From positions 11,966,001-12,030,000 of the forward strand of contig JBHGNT010000004.1 of assembly GCA_043228905.1 (NCBI GenBank): 64,000 bases of DNA. The letters run 5' to 3'. Of this stretch, positions 1 through 11,258 are shown in pieces. This stretch comes from Azolla caroliniana. Its lineage: Eukaryota > Polypodiophyta. The translations under genes and the position numbers were made by a program. The notes under the pieces were generated by a model. That model was not told where the DNA came from and searched no databases. It saw only the letters and a program-made list of their open reading frames with translations. Positions within the stretch are counted from its first letter, which is position 1, and each line of letters starts with the position of its first letter.

Positions 1-1
1 T

Positions 2-1016
2 TTAAGAGAAGCCCACTACGGAAAAGCTAGAGGCCACTATGCCGGCGATGCGACAACCCACAATATATGGCAAAGCGGGTTATGGTGGCCAACAACCTTA
101 AAAGACGCCATCAAGTACAATAAGGAATGTGACCTCTGCCAACGATTAGGCCAACCAACCGAGCATGCATGAATGCCCCATCACTCGGTATTACCATTAG
201 AACCATTCCAGAAATGGGGACTGGACTTTGTCGAACCATTCAAACCACCAATAATGAGGACCGGTAACATATACATTATCGGTGCCACTGACTATTGCAC
301 GAAATGGGTGGAAGCAAAGGCACTCAGGGATAATACGGCGGCATCCACAACAAAGTTCCTATACGAGCTTATATGGTGCTAGTATGGCTGTCCGATTGAA
401 CTAATAAGCGGTCACAACGTGTTATGTGGTAGTCCACAAACGCAGTACCCCATACTACCCACAGGCAAACGAACTGGCTGAATCCACAAATAAGACACTA
501 CAAAATATACTCCGGAAAATCGTCAACCAAAACCGAACGGATTGGGACACAAAGTTGCAGAGCGCGTTATGGGCGTACCGGACAACCTACAAGACAAGCA
601 TACACACAACCCCGTTCCGATTAGCATTTGGATTGAAAGTGGTCATGCCAATCGAGTTTCAGATTCTGAGTTTACAAATCCACGTCAAAGAGCGTTTGAG
701 TGAAAAGAAGTCGGAGAAGATCCAGTTGGCAACATTGTGCGAACTAGAGGAGCATTGGATAACTAGCTTAATACAGCTAGAGCTAGAGCAACGACGACGG
801 AAAGCGTTTGTGGACAAGCATCGACGCAGCAACGAGAAGGAATTCAACATCAGAAAACCGGTCTTGGTTTTCCAGACCTGGATGGGCAGCATGCCGGGGA
901 AGTTACGGTTTCGATGGACCGGCCCATTCTGGGTAACAAGGGAGTTTAATGGGTCCTACCAGCTAAGCACATTAGCCGGAGAACTTCTAAGAAAATGGGT
1001 CAACGGATTCTGACTA
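2..1016 (+). pseudogene. Degenerate Ty3/gypsy integrase
   Basis: Read from base 2, the sequence shows an HHCC zinc-binding domain (His, His, then CDLC near 130-140). The first part of the catalytic core follows, with KWGLDFVEP near 215-240 and [11 protein letters not shown] near 280-310. In-frame stops lie at 170-172 and 380-382. Near 400 there is a frameshift, and a block that should carry the second catalytic Asp is missing. The frame reopens at 426 with PQANELAESTNKTL, which holds the third acidic residue, then WAYRTTYKTS and a C-terminal region with RWTGPFWV. The residual ORF ends at 1013. Integrase inserts element cDNA into host DNA; this copy cannot be active. No chromodomain is visible. 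Confidence 0.8.
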
Positions 1017-1228
1017 AAACCGTACAAAGGACAGATGCTGGAAAATTTGTTTAAAGGCGAAGAGAACCCACAAAATACCGGAAACCGGATAAAAGGCAGC
1101 ATGACACCAGAGGTAACCGATTCGGTGGAACCGGGCACCACCGGTAAGCAAGGTCATCTAATTTTAAAAAAACAAAAAAAATTAAGTAAAGAAAAGTAGT
1201 CAGAAAACGATGGTCATGATGCAAAAAG

Positions 1229-2507
1229 GTGGAGGAAGCAAAAGGTGGGACGGCTATTATTAGGGCAAAAGATATTATTGCGAACAGACGCCAGCGAACA
1301 GGCGGGACGCGGTTATTTAAAGCACAAGACCAGGGTACACATACTAATTATGGTCCGGAGCATGCATGCATAGGAACTGAGAACTGGCGGGTCAAGAAGA
1401 TGGGGGTACAAAATCAAAGGCCAACCGAGGGAATGGTCCTTAGAGAACTTTGATTGTGGCGAGCGCAGAAAAGCACACGAACCCTCAGACACACAGAGCA
1501 CAACCTCCTCGCAAAGAAGCACACCGACAACGACGAAGAAGACTCAGGTCCCATGGCGCTTTCCAATGCAGCACGCGAATGGTTCACCAAGAACGGACTC
1601 GAGGGATTCCTTCGCATCGTAGACACACCACCGCATGAGCACCCAGAATAGGTCGCACCAACGATCAACCTTTAAGAAATAACGAAGGGCACAATCCATG
1701 CCCTCACAGGATTACAAGCGGGGGAGGGGAGGGGGGACTTTGAGCAGTGGAGAACCCATCCACAGAGACATTAAACGAGTATTTCGGCGAGTATTCCCTC
1801 ATTAGCAAGGCGTACCGAACATAAGGGGGAGAAAATCCTCTATTCTAGGAGGTGGCCCGACTGCTGCTAGAATATGGGTTCGCACTCACGACCATTGGCC
1901 ATACCAAAATACAGAACCGGATTCATTATAGCAGCATACGAGGGGCTGAAGGTGGATTGGGTGAAGATCATCACCGAATGCTTGAAATCCGCCATAGAAT
2001 CTATGGCGGAAGGGAAGAAATATTGGACAGGGGTAGCACAGTGGCTAACCTTATTAGTACCCCCCGTCGTCACCACCAAACCTAAGAAGAGGGGCTGACC
2101 AGAAACAACGCCCAAGAAAGCAACCAAGAGGCGACAACTCCTGGAAAAGCACACCCCAAGATGGACCTCAGAGGACACATCTCAACAGGAGGAAGGTCAA
2201 ACCAACCGGAGACCAGAACCGGCGGAGAAAGACACAGAGAGACCAACTAAGCTAACCGGACACAAGAAGCAGAGGATACAGCTCTAGCGGGAACAAAGCC
2301 GATCAAAATCACACTACGCCGGCAAGACCAAGAATTGGAGGACTTTATACACAAAATCTGCCTAGAGACCACAAAAGAGGAGGCTGAGGAGGAACTGGCT
2401 GAAACCTTGAAACGACATGCAACCAAGCGGGGTCAAGAGCAACGGGCGAAAGAACTGGCTCCGACTATGGTGGTGGAAACACAGGGCAGAGAGGAACCGA
2501 GGAGCGG
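1229..2507 (+). pseudogene. Post-integrase ORF remnant of gypsy-1, N-terminal part
   Basis: Downstream of the integrase is degenerate coding-like DNA in several frames. Readable pieces are about 1552-1651 (ALSNAAREWFTKNGLEGF), 1874-2098 (GFIIAAYEGLKVDWVKIIT), and 2335-2507, a Glu/Lys/Arg-rich segment. I recognise no named domain. Some large Ty3/gypsy lineages, such as Tat/Ogre-like ones, carry an extra ORF in this position. That is the likeliest explanation but it is an inference. The ORF continues at 9666 after the gypsy-2a insertion. Confidence 0.45.
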
Positions 2508-3026
2508 TGTCATGAAGATTTTCGGCAACAGTGTGAAAATTGCGAGGAATGTACAAAATCGAGTGTACTTCTTCACACACAACATAAAACAATAATAGTG
2601 AAGATACTATTTTATACTAGTTTAATATCTTGGTACAAAAAGATGGAGGTCTTCAAGAGCTTTCAAATACACTTTACCACATAAGAAACAGATAACTAAG
2701 TGGCAAGTTATGTGGGTATGAAGTTTGCGAAGAACAAGAGAAAAAACAAAACTTGTAAAGGTTTTGGTCGACCGGAACCGGCCAATGACCGGACGGATCC
2801 GGTGACTGTCGATCGGACGGAGACAGTGAGACGACAACTGCCAACCAAGACCGGGACCGGATGGCAAAGGACAAGATCGGATCGGAATCTGATTGAACCG
2901 ATCGGGACAGACAAATTGGTCGATTGATCGCGGTGCATGGTGTTTTGAAGATTTTCGGTGTAAATACAAGACCAAAAGCCTAGTAGTATTTTGTGTTTTA
3001 AAATGGATGTGAGCAAGGCTTGAACC
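2508..3026 (+). repeat. 5' LTR of gypsy-2a, first part
   Basis: It matches the start of the 3' LTR of gypsy-2b (13160 onward) through the TGTCxTGAAGATTTT start, the microsatellite-free AT-rich leader and the CCGGAACCGG-type tract. About 230 bp present in the other LTR is missing here, mainly the segment equivalent to 13400-13560. The LTR is interrupted at 3027 by copia A and resumes at 8399. Confidence 0.8.
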
Positions 3027-3652
3027 TGTAAGGATTTGACGCTATCAAATCTTTCGCCTCTCGGCCACAACCGAGACAACACGGATCAATGCAGCAGAAA
3101 ATGGGGAAAAAAGACACAGAGAGACGAATACACAGGGTATAACGTGGAAAACCCTAAACGGGAAAAACCACGGGAGTGCACGACTCCAACTATCACTATA
3201 CACTGGAATATACAATGGCGAGCTGCAAGGCGATGACCTTGAGCTCGCTGTCCTCGCCACAGGCGGCGGTATTACACAGAGGCGTCGACCTCTTCCTTCC
3301 TCTTCGTTCTCTCACTCTCTCTCGGCTGCACTCACTTCGCTCCCTCTTAGTGGAAAACAGAAAAAATGAGCAACAACAACATAAAACTGTTTGCCCTAAG
3401 TCATATTTATACACATATGACTTTCGGGCTATTTACAAATATAGCCTCAAGGGCCCTTGGCAAACATATTCACAGACATGTCCCCGCATCCGGATCTCTC
3501 TCCGGGTACATACGTCATCCGGCTCCGTAACCGGGGTCTTCAGCATCCGGCTCCGTAACCGGGTACTCTTCATCATACGGTTCCGTAACAGCCTCCGGGC
3601 TTGCCGTCATTCATCTCCGGACATCCCATCCGGAGGGACCGAAATCCCAACA
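3027..3652 (-). repeat. 3' LTR of copia A
   Basis: It is 626 bp and, in element orientation, begins TGTTGGGATTT and ends AAATCCTTACA. It contains a TATA-like GTATAAATATG on the minus strand near 3401-3412 and short repeated CATCCGGCTCCGTAACCGG blocks. It is nearly identical to 7768-8393. Confidence 0.95.
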
Positions 3653-3662
3653 AACTCCCCCT

Positions 3663-6600
3663 TCACTTCGGCATGGGATGTCTCTCTAACCCGATCCTCT
3701 TCCGGCATGCTTCCAGCTTGTCGGGTGTGAGCACCTTGGTCAGCATATCCGACCCGTTCTCGTCCGTGTGGATCTTCGTCAGCACGAACTCCTTGTCTTC
3801 TATTCTTTCCCGGATCCAGTGGTATCTACGCTGGATGTGTTTCGTCCGGGAATGGTAGGCCGCGTTCTTCGCAAGGTGGATGGCACTCAGACTATCGCAG
3901 TAGAGTCGGTACTCCTCCTGCCGGATACCGAGCTCTCTAATGAAGTCCTTCATCCATATTATTTCCTTGCCGGCTTCAACAGCCGCCATGTACTCCGCCT
4001 CCGTGGTCGACAGCGCAACCGTCTTCTGCAGCCTCGACTACCACGAAACAGCTCCACCTGCATACGTCATCACATACCCTGATGTGGACCGGCTGGTATC
4101 TGCATCAGCCGACATATCCGAATCGGTAAAGCCGTCGAATTAGGGCTTACCGGAGCCGAATCGGAGGCACACGTTTGCCGTGCCCTTCAGGTATCGGAGT
4201 ATCCACTTGACCGCGTTCCAGTGCTCTTTGCCGGGATTGCTCATGTACCGGCTCACCACTCCAACTGCATATCCTATGTCCGGTCTCGTACACACCATTG
4301 CGTACATCAAGCTTCCGACGGCAGAGGCATATGGTACTTTCATCATGTCCTCCTTCTCAGCCTTTGTCTTGGGGCTTTGCTTGCTGGACAACTTGCAGTT
4401 TCCCGGGAGGGTTGACCCGACCGGTCTTGCTTCCGACATGTTGAACCGGTGAAGCACCTTTGTCACGTACTTCTCCTGTGACAGCCACAACTGCTTCTTC
4501 TTCCGGTCCCGGATGATGTGCATCCCTAGTATTTGCCTCGCCGGACCCAGGTCCTTCATTGAGAAGGTTCGGTGAAGCGCTTTCTTCAGCGTCCGTATCT
4601 TGACCTGGTCCCGTCCGACGATCAACATGTCGTCCACGTACAGGAGGAGTATTAGAGTGTCTCCTCCTTCGAACTTCTTCACAAACACGCAGTGATCAGA
4701 CTGCGTTTTGTGGTACCCTTCGTCGGTCATGAAGGAGTCGAACTTCCGGTACCATTGCCGGGGAGCCTGCTTCAGTCCGTAAAGGCTCTTCTTCAACCGG
4801 CATACCAGGTGCTCCTTCCCTTTCTTCTCGAATCCTTCCGGTTGCTGCATGTAGATCTCTTCTTCGAGGTCACCATGAAGGAATGCCGTCTTCACGTCCA
4901 TTTGTTCTACCTCGAGGTCCATGCTTGCCGCTATGCTCAGCACCGTCCGGATGGAGGTCATCTTCACTACCGGGGCAAATATCTCGTCGAAATCGACGCC
5001 CTTCTTTTGCTGGAACCCCTTCACCACGATCCTGGCTTTGTATCTCGGGGGGTTTCCGGCATCTCCCGGTTTCAGCTTGAACACCCACTTGTTTCGTAGT
5101 GCCCGCTTTCCTTTTGGCAACTCCACAAGTTCATATGTGTGGTTCTCATGCAGGGAATCCATCTCGTCCTGCATGGCACTCAACCACCTGCGGCTCTGGA
5201 TGTCATGCTTTGCTTCTTCAAAGCTCTCCGGCTCCCCCTCGTCGGTTAGCAGCACGTGCTCTGGTTCCGGAAATCTCCGGGGGGCCCTTCTCTCTCTTAG
5301 AGGATATCTCCGTTCCGGAGCTTCGGTAACCGGTTCTTCCGATTCTTCTTCATCCGAATCCATTTCGGGATCGGGGCCGGTTCCGGTATCATTTTCATCT
5401 TCTTCGGCCGGTTCTGTTTCTTCACCGTCTTCGGCCGGATCCTCGAGTGTTAACCGGTCCCTTGCCGGTCGGGACTGCTCCTCGTAGAGTTGATCCTCAC
5501 CGGTCGACTTGGAGCTCTTCATCTTCTTCTCCGACTCCCAGTCGGCGAGTGTCTTGTCCTCCATGAAGATGATGTCTCGACTCCTGAATATCTTCTTGTC
5601 GACCGGGTCCCATACTCGGTAGCCGAACTCGTCGTCGCCGTAACCGAGGAATATGCATGGCCGGGTCTTTGGATCTAGCTTTCCTCTCCGGTCCTTTGCC
5701 ACATGCACGTATGCGAGACACCCGAACACCGTCAGATGCCGGTAGGACACTTCCTTACCGGTCCACATTTTCTGCGGCGTGTCTCCGTCCAAAGGTACTG
5801 AGGGTGATCTGTTTATCACGTATGTCGCCGTCGACATTGCCTCAGCCCAAAACCCCTTGGGTAATTTCGCATGCGCCAGCATACTCCGGACCCTCTCCAT
5901 TATGGTCCGGTTCATCCTCTTGGCCAGCCCGTTCAGTTCCGGCGTCTTCGGCACAGTAAACTCGAGCCGGATTCCCTTCGAGCGACAGTACTCCTGGAAC
6001 TGCCCCCGGTATTCCCCTCCGTTATCCGCTCGTATCGCTTTCAGCTTCTTGCCGGATTCTCTTTCCACTCTCGCGTGGAGTTCTTTGAAGACGGACAACA
6101 CTTGGTCCTTTGTCTTCAACGGCGCCGTCCACAGCTTCCGGCTGTGATCATCAATGAACGTCACGAAGTACTGGGCTCCGCCATGTGACTTCGTTTCTAC
6201 CTGACACACATCAGTGTGCACCAACTCCAATGGTGCGCTACGTCTCGTCGGTGGCCTTGAGTGGAAGGAGGTTCGGTTCTGCTTACCGGCCAGGCAATCG
6301 GTGCACTTCTCCAGATGCACATGCTTCACTGGAATGAGGTTGTCTTCTGCAAGCCTCTTCATCCCCTTCTCGCTCATGTGGCACAGTCTCTTGTGCCACA
6401 GCTCACCGGCAGTGTCGGCTGCCACGTTCAGCTCCTCCGGACATAGCCGGGAGTTCATCAGGTACAGGGTGTTGACCTTCCGGGCCCGAGCCACTATCAG
6501 GCTCCCCTTGCTGAACTTCATGACACCGTTCCGGATGCTACCCGTGTAGCCTTCATCATCTAGCCTCTCGGCCGAGATCAGGTTCAATCGGACCTCCGGA

Positions 6601-7736
6601 ACGTGTCGCACATCCTTCAACAGCATCTTGCATCCGGTTGATGTCAACAGCCACACGTCTCCTATGCCGGCAATCCGGCATGTGCCTTCATTTCCCATCC
6701 GGACACAGCCGTGCTCACCGGCTGTGTAGGATGAGAAGTATTTCTTCTCCGGGGTCAGGTGGAACGACGCTCCGGAATCGACCACCCAGGTCATTTCTAT
6801 ACCGGCAAGGTTCAGCTCCCTCTCTTCGGTAATAAGCATTATCTCTTCTTCACTTGCCGCGAGTGCCGTCGTTCCTTTCCGGTCCTGCCCTCGCCGATCC
6901 GGACCTCTCCGGTCCGTGGCTCCCCGGTATGCACCGTTTCTCTCCGGTGACTTCCTCGAATCGGTGTCGTCGGCTCCGTTGTCCTTTCGGTAATGCCGAC
7001 AATTCTTCCGGAAGTGCCCCGGCTTCCCACAGTGGAAGCATGTTGGCCTTCCTCTTGACTGTGACCGGGTCCCCCACTTCTCCCGTCTTTGCGGACTCCG
7101 GTTCCATTGTCTTCCCCGATCCGATTCGGTAAGCAGCATCTTCTGATCAGAAACCGGTTCTTTATCTCTCCGACGCGCTTCTTCGTTCAAAATACTTGTC
7201 TTTACCGTTTGTAGGGACAAGTTATCTTCGGTGCAGGAGGTGCTAAGAGTCACCACCAAGTTCTCCCAGCTGTCCGGCAATGTACACATCAGGATGATGG
7301 CTTGCATTGCATCCTCCAACGGGAACTTGATCGCCGCAAGCTGGTTCACGAATCCCATGAACGTGCTTACGTGTTCCACCATACTCTCGCCGTCCTGGTA
7401 CTTGAGGTTCACTATCTTTCTCATCAGGGAGGTCCGGTTCAACGCATTCTTCCTCTCGTAGAGGCCCGACAGCTTCCGCCACATCTCATATGCGTTGGTG
7501 TCGTTCGCCACGTGTTGTAGAACGCTCACGTCGACGTATTGCCGAATGGTTGCAACGGCTTTCCGGTTCAAAAGCCTCCACTCCGTCTCAAGTACCCCCT
7601 TGGGTATTTCCGACCTGTCGATCGGTTCATACAGGTCCCGAACAATGAGCAGATCCTCCATCTTTATCTTCCAGTCGGCGTAGTTCTGCGCATTCAGCAC
7701 CATCATCCCCGGCTGCCCGCTGCTGCCGCCTTCCAT
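3663..7736 (-). pseudogene. Copia A gag-pol polyprotein with two premature stops
   Basis: Start ATG is taken at 7736; the upstream ATG at 7823 lies in the LTR. The frame is 1358 codons long. In order on the minus strand: UBN2-type Gag; CCHC zinc knuckle CFHCGKPGHFRKNC; protease WVVDSGASFHLT; GAG-pre-integrase LWHKRLCHMSEKG; integrase core (HTDVC, IRADNGGEYRG, ELNGLAKRMNRTIMERV); RT with AFLHGDLEEEIYM and YVDDMLI; RNase H with TDSDMSAD and ALSTTEAEYMA. Stops lie at 4140-4142 (TAA where copia B has Gln) and 4038-4040 (TAG where copia B has Gln). Everything upstream is open for about 1200 codons. Both stops fall in RNase H, so reverse transcription should fail. Confidence 0.92.
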
Positions 7737-7752
7737 TTTCTGTGTTACCGTC

Positions 7753-7764
7753 GCTCTGATACCA
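7753..7764 (-). other. Primer-binding site of copia A (initiator Met tRNA)
   Basis: On the minus strand the sequence is TGGTATCAGAGC, the standard plant copia site complementary to the 3' end of initiator-Met tRNA. It sits three bases inside the 5' LTR, which ends at 7768. Confidence 0.93.
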
Positions 7765-7767
7765 CTT

Positions 7768-8393
7768 TGTAAGGATTTGACGCTATCAAATCTTTCGCCT
7801 CTCGGCCACAACCGAGACAACACGGATCAATGCAGCAGAAAATGGGGAAAAAAGACACAGAGAGACGAATACACAGGGTATAACGTGGAAAACCGTAAAC
7901 GGGAAAAACCACGGGAGTGCACGACTCCAACTATCACTATACACTGGAATATACAATGGCGAGCTGCAAGGCGACGACCTTGAGCTCGCTGTCCTCGCCA
8001 CAGGCGGCGGTATTACACAGAGGCGTCGACCTCTTCCTTCCTCTTCGTTCTCTCACTCTCTCTCGGCTGCACTCACTTCGCTCCCTCTTAGTGGAAAACA
8101 GAAAAAATGAGCAACAACAACATAAAACTGTTTGCCCTAAGTCATATTTATACACATATGACTTTCGGGCTATTTACAAATATAGCCTCAAGGGCCCTTG
8201 GCAAACATATTCACAGACATGTCCCCGCATCCGGATCTCTCTCCGGGTACATACGTCATCCGGCTCCGTAACCGGGGTCTTCAGCATCCGGCTCCGTAAC
8301 CGGGTACTCTTCATCATACGGTTCCGTAACAGCCTCCGGGCTTGCCGTCATTCATCTCCAGACATCCCATCCGGAGGGACCGAAATCCCAACA
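7768..8393 (-). repeat. 5' LTR of copia A
   Basis: It is 626 bp and differs from the 3' LTR at three positions that I could see (near 7894, 7974 and 8360). It carries the promoter-like TATA motif and borders the primer site. Confidence 0.95.
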
Positions 8394-8398
8394 GAACC

Positions 8399-8859
8399 TT
8401 GCACCTCCAAGTTAAAAGTCAATAGGCTTACGACTAAGCCAAGTCATATCTTCAAAAGTTTTACTTTGATCATTTTACATGTAATTCTCATACACGAGAG
8501 CTTAGATGATGACATGGCAAACATGCATTTCATGCATTACATGCATGTCTTGCACCCTCACATGCACCATATGCATGGGGGCATCTATAAAAGAGTGGAG
8601 GACTCAAGCAAGAGGAAACTAATGAAAAATTTGGGAAAAATAAGAAACTTGTAATCCTATTGTTGATGTATCTTCTCTTTTAAATCTAAAAGTTAAAAGT
8701 TGAATCTTTATCTCAATATCTCTCTTTCGTCATATCAATCTCTCTCAATCTATCTTAAATACTTTCTCGCTAAAGTTAGTGCAAACTTCGAATCCTTCCG
8801 GTCCAGAACCCTGGTGGTTCTGCCTCACGATCCGCACGTAGTGATGGATCTTCATGACA
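8399..8859 (+). repeat. 5' LTR of gypsy-2a, second part
   Basis: It continues the LTR after the copia A target duplication and matches 13966-14374 of gypsy-2b. It contains GCATCTATAAAAGAG near 8581-8595, a TATA box, and a CATGCA-rich stretch just upstream. It ends ATCTTCATGACA. Confidence 0.85.
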
Positions 8860-8931
8860 TAATTAAGTGGTGAACCCAACGTGAAAGAGGCGGTAGGAAG
8901 GATCAAGTCGAGGATCAACCGATACTTGGAG

Positions 8932-9607
8932 ATGGCGTCATCAAGCAATCAAGCGGGAGAGTTCGAAAGGATGATGCTAATTGTCAAACAAATGATGAGA
9001 TCTCAAGACAACGATATGAGTGTGGAGAAGGTCATCGACCGTGTCGTGGATCTCGAGGGTCAATTTGATGGAAGGAACATTACGATGTTCCTTGATGCAT
9101 ACAAAAGGGAGATGAATCAGAGGGATGTGTCTGAAGCACATCAAATCGCAAGTTTCAAGAGAGTGGTCGCCAACAACGTCCAAAGGCGCGTCATCGAGCT
9201 TCAAGAAGGGAAGACAACATGGTCCGTGTTCGAGAAAGCGATATTAATGGAGTTTGTGATGGAAGATTTGTCGAGGATGACTCAACATGCCTTGATAAAG
9301 TGGATAGAAAAGAAGAATAAGTGGATGAGCGCTTCGAGGGTGTACGACGAGTTCAACCAAGTGTTTCATCATCTCCCCGCCACGGACCAAGTGCTGCTTG
9401 AGGAGGACAAAACTTTGTACTTCTTGAAATCTGTATATGTGAAGGATAGACGAGAATTGGGGACTCTCCTCGAAGATGATTCCCAAGTGAATGGACTTGT
9501 GGCAGACTGGGTTGTGGTGAAGCGAGCGTGCAACAAGATCGATAGGCGTCGTCAATGGCTTCATAATATTGACTTGGTAAGGTCAAGCGTAGAAAAATCA
9601 AGACCAT
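8932..9607 (+). pseudogene. Gypsy-2a Gag, C-terminally truncated
   Basis: The frame is open from 8881 with a first ATG at 8932 (MASSSNQAGEFERMML). It shows a retrotransposon Gag pattern: FLDAYKREMNQRDVSEAHQI, then VIELQEGKTTWSVFEKAILM, then YDEFNQVFHHLPATDQ. Gag forms the virus-like particle of the element. The ORF runs on to 9747, but from about 9608 it is translating LTR and then gypsy-1 DNA. The true Gag is therefore truncated, and no zinc knuckle or protease follows. Confidence 0.7.
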
Positions 9608-9665
9608 CTAAAGTTAGTGCAAACTTTGAATCCTTCAGGTCTAGAACCCCAACGGATCTTCACAA
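9608..9665 (+). repeat. Remnant of the 3' LTR end of gypsy-2a
   Basis: The segment matches the last part of the 5' LTR (8770-8859), sharing AAAGTTAGTGCAAACTT and GAATCCTTC, with about 30 bases missing. It ends GGATCTTCACAACA. It explains the right end of gypsy-2a. Confidence 0.7.
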
Positions 9666-10511
9666 CAGCGGACAGAGCAAGGCACCAGTCGGCCAACCAC
9701 CATCGGGCAGGGAGCAAGGCCTTTCACCGGGTCTGAGTCCCAAGTAGCAGCCGGAGCCGCCACTAAGCAAGGGTGCACAAAGCACCCCAACGGATGGGGA
9801 ACAACATGGGCTGGAACAGGGCACATGCCAACAATGGTTAAGATGGTTGGGAGAGCAAGTCGTCGACGTGGTAGACCAACTGGACGAGGAACAAAGGCAA
9901 AATAGACACCTCGTGCGCACAATTGCCGAAGAACTAGAGAAGGTCAGAGCCCAGATGCGGGCATAGAAGAAGAGTTAACAAACGCCAAGGAATACATGGC
10001 CAACATGGCCAACATGGGCCAACAAACGAGTATCGACACAGAACCAAGGAAGCAGAAGGCAACCCCGGAACCAGAATTGGAACCGGCGATGGATACAACC
10101 TCGAAAACCGGCACTGAGTCCACCCAAGAACTAAGGACCTTAAGAGAAGAATTGGTGGCTCAGGAGGCACTAAGAGGAAATGAAAGGGAACATAAGAAAT
10201 TGGTTGAGGAAGAACGACGGAGAGTCGAGGAGAACCTCTGAAAGAGCCACGCCAACAATGGCCGGCTAAAGGAATAAAGGGAAAAGTTGTTGCAGGAGAA
10301 GGATAGGCTCTGCCGATAAACTGAAACAGAAATAGAACGACTGAAAGAGGAGCTCAGACAGCAGAAAGACGGGGATGACCGGTTGTGTTCCCAAATAAAT
10401 TGACAACTCAAGCCGAAGACCTAAGATTTTGATAAACTGTACCGGGAGCATAAGCAAACAGAGGCAGATTACAAGAGGCGGGGAGCAGAATTCGACCGGC
10501 AACAGGATAGA

Positions 10512-11258
10512 TTGAAGGAGCTGTTGAAGGAGGCACGGACAGACCTAGCACAAAAAATGGACGAACTTGAGAAGAAAACGGAAGCTTTGGCAGAGGAAAA
10601 GACAAAGGCGGTAGAAACGGCAAGGCTATTGGAAGAAGCGGAAAAGGAAAAGCCGAAGCTCAATAAGCAGTGGTTTGAGGAGGCGGAACGGGCAAGGGTA
10701 GTGCCAAACAACCTCCAAACAACTTATCAGCACCAGGTGATTGGGTATGAAAGTCAAGCCGCCGCCGCTACTAAAATCATAGCAAGGCTGAAAAGTGACA
10801 AACAGGAGGTCGAAGAACGCGCCAAGCTCGGTGTGGATAGAATCTGGCACATAATGTCGGCATGGAGGGACCGGACCGAGACAAGAATCAAGGAGTGTTC
10901 GGAGAAAGTGTGGAAGGAGTGGTCACAGCAAGCGGCGGAACTAAAGACATTTCGGGCAATTGCTGAGAACCGGAGGAAGGCCGGTGATAAATTCTACAAG
11001 ATGGATGAAGAGAGCATCGTCGCCATAAGGGAAGAATTGTTAGACGACTTCTTTTCCTTAGTCGAGGAGCATCTGGGAGCAGTCCAGGGTCTTGTGGAAA
11101 GGTTGGATGATGACCAGCTTAACACTCAACTGCAATTGGAAAAGTACAAGCGGGAGCGTCAACAGCAGGAAGCCATGGAACGAACAACGCCCATCACCAT
11201 AACTCATGAGGAGCAGCCAGAAGAAGGGCCACAAAGGACACGGATGGGCCGCCACTAA
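10512..11258 (+). pseudogene. Coiled-coil ORF, C-terminal part of the gypsy-1 post-integrase ORF
   Basis: The 248-codon open stretch is almost all charged helix (ELEKKTEALAEEKTKAVETA, then LKTFRAIAENRRKAGDKF), a long coiled coil. Glu/Lys-rich text extends on both sides, from about 10130 and to about 11545, in other frames, so the original ORF was longer and has frameshifts. I recognise no enzyme domain. The position between integrase and 3' LTR points to an extra ORF of the retrotransposon rather than a host gene. Its function is unknown. Confidence 0.5.

Larger units (their letters stand above)
1..2507 (+). mobile_element. Ty3/gypsy element 'gypsy-1', left segment (integrase and start of a post-integrase ORF)
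   Basis: This is the left visible part of a degenerate Ty3/gypsy retrotransposon whose 5' LTR, gag, protease and RT lie outside the window. It holds an integrase (about 2-1016) and then about 1.5 kb of degenerate coding-like sequence. At 2507 it is cut by gypsy-2a. It resumes at 9666 and runs to a 3' LTR ending at 12040. Continuity is supported by the shared target bases GCGG (2504-2507 and 9666-9669) and by a reading frame that continues across the insertion site. Placement in the Ty3 group rests on the integrase; the clade is not determined. Confidence 0.75.
3027..8393 (-). mobile_element. Ty1/copia element 'copia A', full length, nested in the gypsy-2a LTR
   Basis: This complete 5367-bp element on the minus strand has 626-bp LTRs at 3027-3652 and 7768-8393. 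A 5-bp target duplication, GAACC, lies at 3022-3026 and 8394-8398. The primer site is complementary to initiator-Met tRNA (7753-7764). A polypurine tract on the minus strand lies just inside the left LTR (about 3653-3670). Aligned by eye, the LTRs differ at only 3 positions, so insertion was recent compared with the other copies here. The single gag-pol frame is broken by two stops. LTR text and proteins show it is a cousin of copia B. Confidence 0.95.
2508..9665 (+). mobile_element. Ty3/gypsy-like element 'gypsy-2a', internally deleted, carrying copia A
   Basis: This LTR element lies inside gypsy-1. The 5' LTR starts TGTCATGAAGAT at 2508 and ends ATCTTCATGACA at 8859, so its ends are a 12-bp inverted repeat. 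The LTR is split by copia A. A primer-binding-like TGGTGAACCCAAC follows at 8868-8880, then a gag ORF. After about 9607 the sequence jumps into the last bases of the 3' LTR and ends CACAACA at 9665. Protease, RT and integrase are gone. Flanking GCGG at 2504-2507 and 9666-9669 fits a 4-5 bp target duplication. A sister copy with a full 3' LTR is at 12041-14374. Confidence 0.75.

Noticed and set aside
4692-7772. Several 60-190 codon open frames on the plus strand
   Set aside because: They lie antisense to the continuous copia A gag-pol frame and are shadows caused by its codon composition.
7737-7823. Upstream ATG at 7823 as the start of copia A gag-pol
   Set aside because: It lies within the 5' LTR and reads through the primer site; the Gag-like sequence starts at 7736.
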